A stretch of 64,000 nt of DNA from Mitsuaria chitosanitabida ATCC BAA-476 = NBRC 102408 (GTDB lineage: Bacteria; Pseudomonadota; Gammaproteobacteria; Burkholderiales; Burkholderiaceae_C), in assembly GCF_001598255.1 (NCBI RefSeq), contig NZ_BCYP01000033.1, positions 62,001 to 126,000 of the forward strand. The letters are read 5' to 3'. Below the pieces are notes generated by a model, which was given only the letters and a program-made list of their open reading frames with translations, ran no database searches and was not told the origin of the DNA. The position numbers and the translations under genes are program-made. This document shows, piece by piece, positions 52,151-64,000 of the stretch; positions within the stretch are counted from its first letter, which is position 1, and each line of letters begins with the position of its first letter.

Positions 52151-52366
52151 ATGCCTGCACCGACCGCAGAACTCTCCCCCCGCCACCGCATCGAGTTGCC
52201 GAAGGAACTGCGCAGCTCCCTGAACTGGAAACCAGGCCAGAAGCTGATGCTCATTCCGCACAAGAACGGTGTCTTCGTCGGGCCGCTGATCTCCCCTCAG
52301 GAGATCGCCGGCATCGGCAGGGGTGCCAACACCGAGGGCTATCGTGATCGCTCCGACCGCTACTAG
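52151..52366 (+). CDS. AbrB/MazE-like antitoxin
   Basis: The 71-residue product contains a short swapped-hairpin AbrB/SpoVT-like domain (RHRIELPKELRSSLNWKPGQ, then KLMLIPHKNGVFVGPL) followed by an acidic/polar C-terminal tail expected to bind the toxin. An ACGGAGG ribosome binding site precedes it. The following PIN-domain gene overlaps its 3' end, the normal arrangement for VapBC-type modules. Base use is slightly less GC-rich than neighbours, hinting at acquisition. Confidence 0.78.
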   Translation: MPAPTAELSPRHRIELPKELRSSLNWKPGQKLMLIPHKNGVFVGPLISPQEIAGIGRGANTEGYRDRSDRY

Positions 52367-52874
52367 CGCCTCGATCGATGACGCCGCGCCGGCATCGATC
52401 GTGATCGACACCTCGGCGTGGATCGAATGGATCGCGGACTCCGAGCTCGGTCGCCTCCTTGCGCCTCGCCTGGTTCGACCTGAGCAGTGCATCGTCCCGA
52501 CGATGGTTCAGCTGGAGTTGTCGAAGTGGGCGCGGCGCGAGTTGAGCGAAGAGCAGCACGACCGCATTCTTCAACTGATGCAGCGCTGTCAGATCGAGCT
52601 CCTGGATACCGAGACCGCTCTGCTGGCCGCCTCAGCCAATGCGGCGTACAAGCTGGCCACCGCTGATGCCGTCATCTATGCGACGGCCTTGCGCCTAGGT
52701 GTCCAGGTCCTCACTTGCGATGCTCATTTCAAGGAACTGCCAGCGGTCGTCTTCCACCCTAAACGTCCAGATCCACGGCTGAGCCTGCCGGCAACATGTG
52801 AGCCACACGGACATTGGGAAGGCTGGCCCAAGTCGAGGCCCGCCGTCTCATGCACGGCGAGATCGCCGGCCTGA
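52323..52874 (+). CDS. PIN-domain ribonuclease toxin (VapC-like)
   Basis: This is probably a sequence-specific RNase inhibited by the upstream antitoxin. A GTG start at 52323 gives 183 residues and overlaps the antitoxin by 44 bp; a GTG at 52344 is an alternative. The PIN acidic residues are visible: Asp in SIVIDTSAWIEW, Glu in PTMVQLELSKWARR, and Asp in ATADAVIYATALRLG, then TCDAHF. The last 35-40 residues extend beyond the usual PIN length and may be a read-through tail of no function. Confidence 0.8.
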   Translation: MPTPRAIVIAPTATSASIDDAAPASIVIDTSAWIEWIADSELGRLLAPRLVRPEQCIVPTMVQLELSKWARRELSEEQHDRILQLMQRCQIELLDTETALLAASANAAYKLATADAVIYATALRLGVQVLTCDAHFKELPAVVFHPKRPDPRLSLPATCEPHGHWEGWPKSRPAVSCTARSPA

Positions 52875-52960
52875 GGCCTTCTCCCCGCTGCCTCTGCCCT
52901 GGCGCACCCAGCGAAGGCGATCTTGGGATCGTGGTGCGAGACCGATCTCCAAACGCAAAC

Positions 52961-52980
52961 AAGGGGCCCTCGGGCCCCTT
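52961..52980 (-). terminator. intrinsic terminator downstream of guaA
   Basis: AAGGGGCC / GGCCCCTT arms with a CTCG loop, followed on the minus strand by GTTTGCGTTT. It lies 26 bp beyond the guaA stop. Confidence 0.75.
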
Positions 52981-53005
52981 GCTCATCTCATCGCGACTGC
53001 GATGC

Positions 53006-54610
<1,605 letters not shown>

Positions 54611-54673
54611 GGTCTTGTCTTGCGGATGCTTGGTAATCGGAAATCTGGGCGGCGGAAATCAGGTCGCCGGACG

Positions 54674-57488
<2,815 letters not shown>

Positions 57489-57554
57489 GAGAAGCCGGGC
57501 GCTACACTCGCCGACGCCGGTAAATCCCACCGCAAAAAGAGCATTCCCCACGCC

Positions 57555-58064
57555 ATGACGCTTCTTCGACACTCGCGCCTCACGACCGGTCTGCTGTGCG
57601 CGCTCGCGCTGCTGGCGCTGACCCCGTCGGCGCAGGCGCAATGGAAATGGCGCGACGCCGACGGCCGCGTCCAGTACAGCGACCGTCCGCCCCCGCCCAA
57701 CGTGACCGACAAGGACATCCTGCAGCGTCCCTCCAACGTGCAGCGCCCCACCGTGTCCCCCGCGGCGGCCGCGGCGATGGGCGCCTCGGCCCCCGCCTCC
57801 GCCGCGTCGGCGCCGGGCAAGGCCGCGAGCGAGGCCTCCTCGCGCGAGAAGCTCGAGCGCGAACGCAAGGCCGCCGAGGAGAAGCAACGCACCGAGGCGA
57901 TGGCCGAGAACTGCCGCAACTCGCAGAACCGCATGCGCGTGCTTGAGTCCGGCGTGCGCCTGCGCAGCGGCACGCAGACCGGCGAGTCCCAGCCCATGAC
58001 CGAGCAGATGCGCCAGGACGAGATCCGCCAGATGCAATCGGTGATCAGCGCGAACTGCAAGTAA
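57555..58064 (+). CDS. DUF4124 domain secreted protein
   Basis: The 169-residue product has a signal peptide (LLCALALLALTPSAQAQ) followed directly by a DUF4124 domain (WKWRDADGRVQYSDRPPPPN), a common N-terminal module in betaproteobacterial envelope proteins. An Ala/Ser-rich linker and a charged coiled coil (about 95-125, REKLERERKAAEEKQRTEAM) follow, and two cysteines (in NCRNSQ and NCK) near the C-terminus. Function is unknown. It is divergent from guaB with a 98-bp spacer. Confidence 0.85.
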   Translation: MTLLRHSRLTTGLLCALALLALTPSAQAQWKWRDADGRVQYSDRPPPPNVTDKDILQRPSNVQRPTVSPAAAAAMGASAPASAASAPGKAASEASSREKLERERKAAEEKQRTEAMAENCRNSQNRMRVLESGVRLRSGTQTGESQPMTEQMRQDEIRQMQSVISANCK

Positions 58065-58104
58065 GGCGACGAGCGCCCGGGCATCGACGTGATGCCCACG
58101 TGAG

Positions 58105-58129
58105 AACGGCGACCCCAGGGGTCGCCGTT
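58105..58129. terminator. bidirectional terminator between the DUF4124 gene and rnfH
   Basis: An 11-bp stem (AACGGCGACCC / GGGTCGCCGTT) with a 3-nt loop, followed on the plus strand by TCGCTTTC. It lies between convergent genes. Confidence 0.7.
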
Positions 58130-58160
58130 TCGCTTTCAGGGGGAGCGCCGGGACGCGCGC

Positions 58161-58517
58161 TCAGGCCTTGAGGCCGAGTGGCCGATGGCGCGTGACGATG
58201 CGCCGGCCGGTGTCCTTGTAGCGCTGCCGGCGCGCTTCCTTGGGATCGACCGTCAGCGGCCGGAAGATCTCGACCCGGTCGAGCTCGCGCAGCGGCGTGT
58301 CCAGCGGCTTCATGCGGCCCCAGATGCCGGCCTTGAGCGTGTCGATCGCGGCGGGCTCGAACCACCGGCTGGCCACCAGCGCCTGGCGCAGCGTGGCACC
58401 GGTGGGCAGGCTCAGGCACTGCTCGCGCAGCTCGCCCGCGACCGGACTCCAGAAGATCTCGATGCGCAGGACGTCCGCGCCGGACGGGTCGGTCGCCTCG
58501 GGTTCAGCGGGGGCCAT
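58161..58517 (-). CDS. rnfH: RnfH family ubiquitin-like protein
   Basis: RnfH is a small beta-grasp protein of uncertain role, consistently encoded beside ratA and smpB. The 118-residue product has the RnfH pattern LRIEIFWSPVAGELREQCLS, TLRQALVASRW, AGIWGRMKPLDTPLRELDRV and EIFRPLTVDPKEARRQRY. It overlaps ratA by 14 bp on the same strand. Confidence 0.9.
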   Translation of the reverse strand: MAPAEPEATDPSGADVLRIEIFWSPVAGELREQCLSLPTGATLRQALVASRWFEPAAIDTLKAGIWGRMKPLDTPLRELDRVEIFRPLTVDPKEARRQRYKDTGRRIVTRHRPLGLKA

Positions 58518-58968
58518 AGACCTGTTCCGCCCGCTTCACGAAGGTGTCGACGAAGGTGTTGGCGATGCGGTCGAAGACCGGGCTGACGACGGCCTCCAGC
58601 GCGAAGCTCGAGAACGCATAGCGCAGCTCGAACTCGATCTTGCAGGCCTGCGGCTCGGCGCCGGGCGGCGTGCCGGGGCGGTTCAGCGGCAGGAACTGCC
58701 AGTCGCCGTCCAGCATCGAGAACGGGCCGTCGACCAGCTCCATGCGGACGCGGCGATCGGTCTCGTGGCTGTTGCGGGTGGTGAAGGCGTGGCGCAGGCC
58801 CGCGTAGGAGAGCGACAGCTTGGCGGTCATGCCGTCGTCGTGGCGCTCCAGGACCTCCGCGGCCGAGCACCAGGGGAGGAACTCCGGGTAGCGCTCGACC
58901 TGGGTGACCAGCTCGTACATCTCCCGCGGGGAATACCAGAGGAGGACTGTCTTCCGGACTTGCTTCAT
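58504..58968 (-). CDS. ratA: RatA / coenzyme Q-binding START-domain protein
   Basis: The 154-residue product is a START/polyketide-cyclase-like protein: VRKTVLLWYSPREMYELVTQ, then VERYPEFLPWCSAAEVLERH and a C-terminal AEQVYGPR. E. coli RatA was reported to block 70S ribosome assembly, while eukaryotic and other bacterial relatives (COQ10) bind ubiquinone; the latter role is plausible here. It is divergent from smpB (126-bp spacer), and the ratA-rnfH-smpB grouping is widely conserved. Confidence 0.92.
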   Translation of the reverse strand: MKQVRKTVLLWYSPREMYELVTQVERYPEFLPWCSAAEVLERHDDGMTAKLSLSYAGLRHAFTTRNSHETDRRVRMELVDGPFSMLDGDWQFLPLNRPGTPPGAEPQACKIEFELRYAFSSFALEAVVSPVFDRIANTFVDTFVKRAEQVYGPR

Positions 58969-59094
58969 GGTGCTTCTTAGAATGGCGGGATTGTAGGCGG
59001 CCCGTTCGACCCCATCTGGTCGGTCGCCCCGCCGTCATCCGGGCGAGGCTCGCACGAGTCCGGCGAGCCCGCCCCACGCAGAAGAACACGCATC

Positions 59095-59559
59095 ATGTCC
59101 ATCGCAGAAAACCGCCGCGCCCGATTCGAGTACCACATCGAGGAGCAGTACGAGGCCGGCCTGGTCCTGGAAGGCTGGGAGGTGAAGGCCATCCGCGCCG
59201 GCCAGGTGCAGCTGCCCGACGGCTACGTGGTGATCCGGGACGGCGAGCTCTTCCTGATCGGCTGCCGCATCAATCCGCTGCGCACCGCGTCCACCCACGT
59301 GCACCCGCAGGCCGACCGCACGAAGAAGCTGCTGATGAGCCGCGCCGACATTCGTCGCTTGATCGGCAAGGTCGAGCAGCGCGGCTTCACGCTGATCCCG
59401 CTGGACCTGCACTACAAGGGCGGCCGGGTGAAGGCGCAGATCGCGCTGGCCAAGGGCAAGGCGCAGCACGACAAGCGCGAGACCGAGAAGAAGCGCGACT
59501 GGGAACGCGAGAAGGGCCGCCTGATGCGGCACAAGGTCTCGGGCCCCGCGAAGGACTGA
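59095..59559 (+). CDS. smpB: SsrA-binding protein SmpB
   Basis: SmpB carries tmRNA to stalled ribosomes for trans-translation. The 154-residue product has [20 protein letters not shown], then [20 protein letters not shown] (SmpB core), [20 protein letters not shown] and the basic C-terminal helix [20 protein letters not shown] ending RLMRHK. Length is typical. No tmRNA gene was recognised nearby. Confidence 0.97.
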   Translation: MSIAENRRARFEYHIEEQYEAGLVLEGWEVKAIRAGQVQLPDGYVVIRDGELFLIGCRINPLRTASTHVHPQADRTKKLLMSRADIRRLIGKVEQRGFTLIPLDLHYKGGRVKAQIALAKGKAQHDKRETEKKRDWEREKGRLMRHKVSGPAKD

Positions 59560-59620
59560 GGCCCCCGTCGGGCCTCGTCGACGCCCCCTCGCGCAGCCGG
59601 CCCGGGCCGGCGATCCGGCC

Positions 59621-60832
59621 TCAGCCCGCGAGCGCCCCCAGCGCCTGCTCGATGTCCGCGCGCAGGTCCTCGACTTCTTCCAGCCCGATCGCGAAGCGGA
59701 CCAGCGAGCCGCCCTCCTCCGGCGTCCACGGCAGCCCCAGCGAGCGGCTGCGGCTGAGGTCGTAAGGCACGACCAGGCTCATCGGCCCCGCCCACGAGTA
59801 GCCGATCCCGAAACAGCGCAGCGCGTCGACGAAGGCGTCGACGCGTCGCTGGTCATAGGCCGGCTTGAACACCACCGAGAACAGACAGCCCGCCGCGTCG
59901 GGGCTCACCTGGCGCCAGTAGGCATGGCCCGGCGAGTCCGCGAGCGCCGGGTGCAGCACGCGCGCGACCTCCGGCCGGTCCGCCATCCAGCGCGCGAGCA
60001 CCCGCGTCGCCGCGTCCTGCGCGCGATAGCGCAGCGAGATGCTGGGCAGACCACGCAGGACCATCTCGACGTCGTTCTGGCCCAGGCCGTAGCCGAGGAA
60101 CTCGTGCATCTCGACCAGCCGGCGATTCAGCGCCGCGTCGCGCGTGCAGACCGCGCCCATCAGCAGGTCCGCGCCGCCGGAGGGGAACTTGGTCAGCGCA
60201 TGCATGGCGATGTCCGCGCCCAGTCCCGGGGCCAGCGCGGGCGCGACCTCGAAAGGATTGAAGGCGATGCCGCCGCCCCAGGTGTCGTCGATCGCGGTCA
60301 GGACGCCGCGCGCACGGCAGGCCCGCAGCAGACCGACCAGATCGGGGAACTCCAGCGTGATCGAGCCGGCGGCCTCCAGCCACACGAGCCTGGTGCGCTC
60401 GCCCAGCAGCGCCGCGAAGGCGGTGGCGTCGAGCGGATCGTAGAAGCGGTGCGTGATGCCGAGTCGGCTCAGCAGCCCGGTGGTGACGTAGCGGTTCTGG
60501 CCGTAGACGTTGTCGGGCAGCAGGACCTCGTCGCCCGGCTGGAGTAAGGCCATGCTGGTCAGCGTCACGGCCGACACGCCGCTGGGCGTGAGCACGCAAT
60601 GCTCGGCGTGCTCCAGCGTCGCGATGCGCGCGGCCAAGGTGTAGGTGGTCGGCGTGCCGGGCAGACCGTAGCGGTAGCTGATGCCATCGCGCGGTCGCGG
60701 CGCGTGCAGCTCGGCGGTGCTGCTGAACAGCACGGTCGAGGCCTTCATGACCGGCACGGGCACGGCGTCCCAGCCCTCGGGCGCGCGGAAGGGATGGTGG
60801 ATCAGGTCGGTGGCGATGCCGCGCTGGGTCAC
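59621..60832 (-). CDS. PLP-dependent Cys/Met metabolism enzyme (cystathionine beta-lyase family)
   Basis: The preferred start is a GTG at 60832 preceded by GAGGA, giving 403 residues beginning MTQRGIATDLIHHPFRAPEG. It is a Cys/Met-metabolism fold-type I enzyme: YRYGLPGTPTTYTLAARIAT, GVSAVTLTSMALLQPGDEVL, TAIDDTWGGGIAFNPF, and the PLP lysine in MHALTKFPSGGADLLMG. Features favour MetC-type cystathionine beta-lyase, which gives homocysteine, pyruvate and ammonia, but gamma-synthase or lyase activity cannot be excluded. It is divergent from the SGNH hydrolase gene. Confidence 0.85.
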   Translation of the reverse strand: MTQRGIATDLIHHPFRAPEGWDAVPVPVMKASTVLFSSTAELHAPRPRDGISYRYGLPGTPTTYTLAARIATLEHAEHCVLTPSGVSAVTLTSMALLQPGDEVLLPDNVYGQNRYVTTGLLSRLGITHRFYDPLDATAFAALLGERTRLVWLEAAGSITLEFPDLVGLLRACRARGVLTAIDDTWGGGIAFNPFEVAPALAPGLGADIAMHALTKFPSGGADLLMGAVCTRDAALNRRLVEMHEFLGYGLGQNDVEMVLRGLPSISLRYRAQDAATRVLARWMADRPEVARVLHPALADSPGHAYWRQVSPDAAGCLFSVVFKPAYDQRRVDAFVDALRCFGIGYSWAGPMSLVVPYDLSRSRSLGLPWTPEEGGSLVRFAIGLEEVEDLRADIEQALGALAG

Positions 60833-60980
60833 GGGAAGTCCTCGGGGATCTTGGGGGTGCGGCGATTCTCCGCCAGCCTCATCTTTTCCGAATCGGAACA
60901 GATGCTTGGACCCCGCGCGGTCTTCCCAGCCGGCACGCGCTTGGCGAGAGTGCGTCATCGTTGCTCTCCGATCACGACCC

Positions 60981-62381
60981 ATGACCTGCTCTCCCCTTTC
61001 CGCCCTGCGCGCCGCCGCGCGTGCCACCGCGCTGATGGGCGCCATCGCCCTGCCGTCGCTGCCCTCGTGGGCCGCCGACCTGCCCGCCGGCATGGCACCG
61101 GCGGTCAAGACGGGCACGGCCGCCGCGACCTCCCCGATCACTGCGATCGACGCAGCCACCGTGATCGCCGCGCCGCCGCCGGCCTCCTCCGCCACAGGCA
61201 CCGCCTGGTCCCCCAGCTGGATCGCGCCGCCGCAAGCGCTGTGGTCCGGCGATTTCGCGCTGCCGACGCTGGTGCCCTTCCAGTTCCGCGACCAGACCGT
61301 GCGGCAATCGCTGCGGCTGAGCGTGGGCGGTGAGCGCTTGCGCGTGGAGTTCAGCAACGAGTACGGCAGCACCCCGCTGCGCATCGATGCCGCGACGGTC
61401 GCCCGACCCGCGGCAGCCGCCGGTGCCGGCGCGGGCATCACCGCGGACTCGCTGCGGCCGCTGCGCTTCGGCGGCGCCACCTCGGTCGCGGTTCCGCCCG
61501 GTGCCCGGGTCGTCAGCGATCCGGTCGACCTGCCGGTGCGGGCACTCGAACGCCTGTCGATCTCGCTGTACCTGCCGGGACCGGTCGCCCCCTCGACCTT
61601 CCATTGGGAGGGTCGGGACACCGCCTACGTCGCCGCGGGCAGGCACGTGGCCGACACCGTCTGGCCCGACGGGGGCGAGACCATGAGCCCTCGTGTCTTC
61701 CTCGCCGGCGTGCGCGTCGAACGGCACGCGCCGCCCGCGACCGTGGTGGCGATCGGCGACTCGATCACCGATGGCAACGGCTCGACGCCCGGCACCGATC
61801 GGCGCTGGCCGGACCGACTGGCCGAGCGGCTCGCGCCACGCGGCGTCGCGGTGCTGAACGCGGGCATCTCCGGCGGCCGGCTGCTCAGCGACGGCATGGG
61901 GCCCTCGGCCCTGGCACGCCTGCAGCGCGACGTCCTGGGCCAACCCGGCATCCGTGCCGTGATCGTGCTGCTGGGGACCAACGACATCGGCTACCCGCGG
62001 GGCCCCTTCTCGCCGGACGAGACGCCCATGACCGCCGAACGCCTGATCGCCGGACTGCGTCTGCTGATCGAGCAGTCCCACGCGGCCAACGTGCGGGTGA
62101 TCGGCGGCACCATTCCGCCGAACGAGCAGTCGCTCGCGGGCACGCCCTTCGAGGGCCACCACAGCGCCGCGAAGGACCGTGTGCGGCAGGACGTGAACCG
62201 CTGGATCCGCACGTCGGGCGCCTTCGACGGCGTGGTCGATGTCGACGCCTTGCTGCGCGATCCGAAGCGGCCGTCGCGGCTGGCGCCGGCCTGGGACTCG
62301 GGCGACCACCTGCATCCGGGCGATGCCGGGTATGCGGCGATGGCCGATGCCATCGACCTCGCCCGGCTGCTCGGGGAGTGA
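60981..62381 (+). CDS. secreted SGNH/GDSL hydrolase
   Basis: The ATG at 60981 gives 466 residues with a signal peptide (ALMGAIALPSLPSWAA), a beta-rich N-terminal region (about 75-235), and an SGNH hydrolase domain (about 250-460). Catalytic blocks are GDSITDGNG (Ser), LNAGISGGR (Gly), LLGTNDIG (Asn) and SGDHLHPGDAGY (Asp-His). It may be an esterase or deacetylase on carbohydrate; in a chitinolytic genome action on acetylated polysaccharide is conceivable but is inference. Confidence 0.88.
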   Translation: MTCSPLSALRAAARATALMGAIALPSLPSWAADLPAGMAPAVKTGTAAATSPITAIDAATVIAAPPPASSATGTAWSPSWIAPPQALWSGDFALPTLVPFQFRDQTVRQSLRLSVGGERLRVEFSNEYGSTPLRIDAATVARPAAAAGAGAGITADSLRPLRFGGATSVAVPPGARVVSDPVDLPVRALERLSISLYLPGPVAPSTFHWEGRDTAYVAAGRHVADTVWPDGGETMSPRVFLAGVRVERHAPPATVVAIGDSITDGNGSTPGTDRRWPDRLAERLAPRGVAVLNAGISGGRLLSDGMGPSALARLQRDVLGQPGIRAVIVLLGTNDIGYPRGPFSPDETPMTAERLIAGLRLLIEQSHAANVRVIGGTIPPNEQSLAGTPFEGHHSAAKDRVRQDVNRWIRTSGAFDGVVDVDALLRDPKRPSRLAPAWDSGDHLHPGDAGYAAMADAIDLARLLGE

Positions 62382-62434
62382 GCGTCGAGCCGCCCCGCGC
62401 GGCGAGGCGCATCGCATCGCGGGCCCCAAAAGCA

Positions 62435-62458
62435 AAGGACGCGCCGAGGCGCGTCCTT
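62435..62458. terminator. bidirectional terminator between the SGNH hydrolase gene and rimO
   Basis: A perfect 10-bp stem (AAGGACGCGC / GCGCGTCCTT) with CGAG loop between convergent genes; short A-rich and T-containing flanks on either side. Confidence 0.7.
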
Positions 62459-62495
62459 GTCGTGGCCAGTTCGGTCCGAGGACCGACACCGTCGA

Positions 62496-63905
62496 TCAGA
62501 TCGGCAGCGCGATCAGGTCATGGCCCTCGGCGCCGACGATGCGGGCGCGGGTGAACTCGCCCACGCGCAGTTGCTTGCTGGCCTTCTCCGGCGGCAGCAG
62601 TCGGACAGTGCCGTCGATCTCGGGGGCGTCCGCGTAGGAACGGCCCACGCCGCCCTTGCGGCCCAGCGCCGGCGCCGAGTCCACGAGCACCTGCATGGTC
62701 GCGCCGATGCGGCGCTGCAGCTTGGCGATCGAGACCTCCTCGGCCACGGCCATGAAGCGGGCGCGGCGCTCCTCGCGGACCTCGTCGGGCAGCGCGCCTT
62801 CCAGCGCGTTCGCCGGCGCGCCCTCGATCGGCGAATAGGCGAAGCAGCCGGCGCGATCGATCTGGGCCTCGCGCATGAAGTCCAGCAGGTACTGGAACTC
62901 GGCCTCGGTCTCGCCGGGGAAGCCGGCGATGAAGGTCGAGCGGATGACCAGCTCGGGGCAGATCTCGCGCCAGCGCTGGATGCGCTCGAGGTTCTTCTCG
63001 CCGTTGGCCGGGCGCTTCATGCGCTTCTGCACGTCCGGATGCGCGTGCTGGAACGGGACGTCGAGGTACGGAAGGATCAGGCCCTCGGCCATCATCGGGA
63101 CGATCTCGTCGACGTGCGGGTACGGGTAGACGTAGTGCAGACGAACCCAGGCGCCGTAGGGCTTGGCGATCTCGCCGAGCTGGGCGACCAGATCGAACAT
63201 GCGGGTCTTGACCGGCTTGCCGTCCCAGAAGCCGGTGCGGTACTTGATGTCGACGCCGTAGGCGGAGGTGTCCTGGCTGATGACCAGCAGCTCCTTCACG
63301 CCGGACTCGAACAGCGCCTTGGCTTCCGACAGCACGTCGCCGATGGGGCGGGAGACCAGGTCGCCGCGCATGCTCGGGATGATGCAGAAGCTGCAGCGGT
63401 GGTTGCAGCCCTCGGAGATCTTCAGGTAGGCGTAGTGCTTGGGCGTCAGCTTGATGCCTGCGACGCCGCGGGCCTCGGGGACGAGGTCGATGAAGGGGTC
63501 GTGCGGCTTGGGGACGTGGGTGTGAACGGCGTCCATCACCTCCTGCGTCGCATGCGGGCCGGTGACGGCCAGGACGCTGGGATGGATCTCGCGGACCATG
63601 TTGTCCGTCGTGGGGCCGGCCTTGGCGCCGAGGCAGCCGGTGACGATGACCTTGCCGTTCTCGGCCAGGGCCTCACCGATGGTGTCCAGCGATTCCTTGA
63701 CGGCGTCGTCGATGAAGCCGCAGGTGTTGACGATCACCAGGTCCGCGCCGGCGAAGGTCTTGGACGTCTCGTAGCCCTCGGCGCGCAGCTGCGTGAGGAT
63801 CAGTTCGGAGTCGGTGAGCGCCTTGGGGCAGCCGAGCGAGACGAAGCCGATCTTGGGAGCGGCGGCCTTCTTGTCGGCGGAGAGGTCGTAAGTCGTTGAT
63901 TCCAT
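62496..63905 (-). CDS. rimO: ribosomal protein S12 methylthiotransferase RimO
   Basis: RimO is a radical-SAM enzyme that adds a methylthio group to the conserved aspartate of ribosomal protein S12. The ATG at 63905 gives 469 residues. Order: N-terminal MTTase domain with cluster cysteines ([40 protein letters not shown]), radical-SAM motif CNHRCSFC in [20 protein letters not shown], and a C-terminal TRAM domain ending [16 protein letters not shown]. RimO rather than MiaB is supported by the [10 protein letters not shown] motif and the IPSMRG sequence after the radical-SAM cysteines. Confidence 0.96.
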   Translation of the reverse strand: MESTTYDLSADKKAAAPKIGFVSLGCPKALTDSELILTQLRAEGYETSKTFAGADLVIVNTCGFIDDAVKESLDTIGEALAENGKVIVTGCLGAKAGPTTDNMVREIHPSVLAVTGPHATQEVMDAVHTHVPKPHDPFIDLVPEARGVAGIKLTPKHYAYLKISEGCNHRCSFCIIPSMRGDLVSRPIGDVLSEAKALFESGVKELLVISQDTSAYGVDIKYRTGFWDGKPVKTRMFDLVAQLGEIAKPYGAWVRLHYVYPYPHVDEIVPMMAEGLILPYLDVPFQHAHPDVQKRMKRPANGEKNLERIQRWREICPELVIRSTFIAGFPGETEAEFQYLLDFMREAQIDRAGCFAYSPIEGAPANALEGALPDEVREERRARFMAVAEEVSIAKLQRRIGATMQVLVDSAPALGRKGGVGRSYADAPEIDGTVRLLPPEKASKQLRVGEFTRARIVGAEGHDLIALPI

Positions 63906-64000
63906 TTGAATTCCGCCGGAAGGCCTGGCTGGGAGCTGGGGCGGCATTCTACGTCAGCCGCTCAAAACGGAGGCGGCAGGATGCCGCATCCCCCCCGATC

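Noticed and set aside
58969-59094. tmRNA (ssrA) gene near smpB
   Set aside because: No tRNA-Ala-like ends or tag reading frame were found; the gap is only the divergent promoter region of ratA and smpB.
59621-61621. 666-residue extension of the PLP-enzyme frame
   Set aside because: The first 263 residues are antisense to the SGNH hydrolase gene and its signal peptide; homology-like pattern begins at the GTG at 60832 with a good ribosome binding site.

Overview
This is a GC-rich (roughly 68-70%, by eye) chromosomal segment from a Gram-negative bacterium, most likely a betaproteobacterium of the order Burkholderiales. The guess of a chitinolytic Mitsuaria/Roseateles-like lineage is inference, based on gene content (bpt/aat pair, RatA-RnfH-SmpB block, PEP-CTERM protein, two secreted GH18 chitinases) and codon style. 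No rRNA, tRNA, CRISPR array, prophage or insertion sequence was seen.

Left part (1-25.5 kb): a nearly complete flagellar assembly locus arranged like the lateral (Laf/Flag-2) systems of Vibrio, Aeromonas and E. coli rather than like a primary polar/peritrichous system. On the minus strand, one tightly packed run goes fliE-F-G-H-I-J, fliD-S-T-K-L, fliA(sigma-28)-motA-motB, flgM-flgN and a stand-alone GH73 glucosaminidase (17.8 kb down to 3.6 kb). The segment fliD-S-T-K-L-A-motA-motB matches the laf order B-C-D-E-F-S-T-U. flgA lies on the plus strand, divergent from flgB-C-D-E, and flgE runs off the left edge. A 1.1-kb, partly AT-rich gap separates fliE from the divergent export/switch operon fliM-N-P-Q-R-flhB-flhA; there is no fliO. 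The single flagellin (about 35 kb) and a second FliK-like protein lie further right. Several parts carry unusual features: FliM without the CheY-binding N-terminus, NPEH in FlhB, altered FliG torque-helix residues and an EF-hand-like loop in FliD.

Middle (25.5-33.1 kb): an island bracketed by two pairs of inverted GC-rich palindromic repeats. It holds a PEP-CTERM protein, a secreted SnoaL/NTF2-like protein, and a galactarate catabolic operon (KdgD, 2-oxoglutarate semialdehyde dehydrogenase, MFS hexarate transporter, GarD) that would turn galactarate into 2-oxoglutarate. Its promoter region has two LacI-type operators and one GntR-like palindrome. It is followed by a PAS protein, the FliK-like protein, flagellin, a cyclopropane fatty acid synthase and aconitase AcnA.

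Right part (40.5-64 kb): a CsgG-like lipoprotein and a small secreted protein; riboflavin synthase, an ArsC/YffB-like reductase, and the N-end-rule transferases Aat and Bpt; two adjacent multidomain chitinases with striking inverted repeats upstream; a 2'-5' RNA ligase-family protein; an AbrB/PIN toxin-antitoxin pair; guaB and guaA separated by an MFS transporter; a DUF4124 protein; RnfH, RatA and SmpB; a PLP-dependent Cys/Met-metabolism enzyme; a secreted SGNH hydrolase; and RimO at the right edge.
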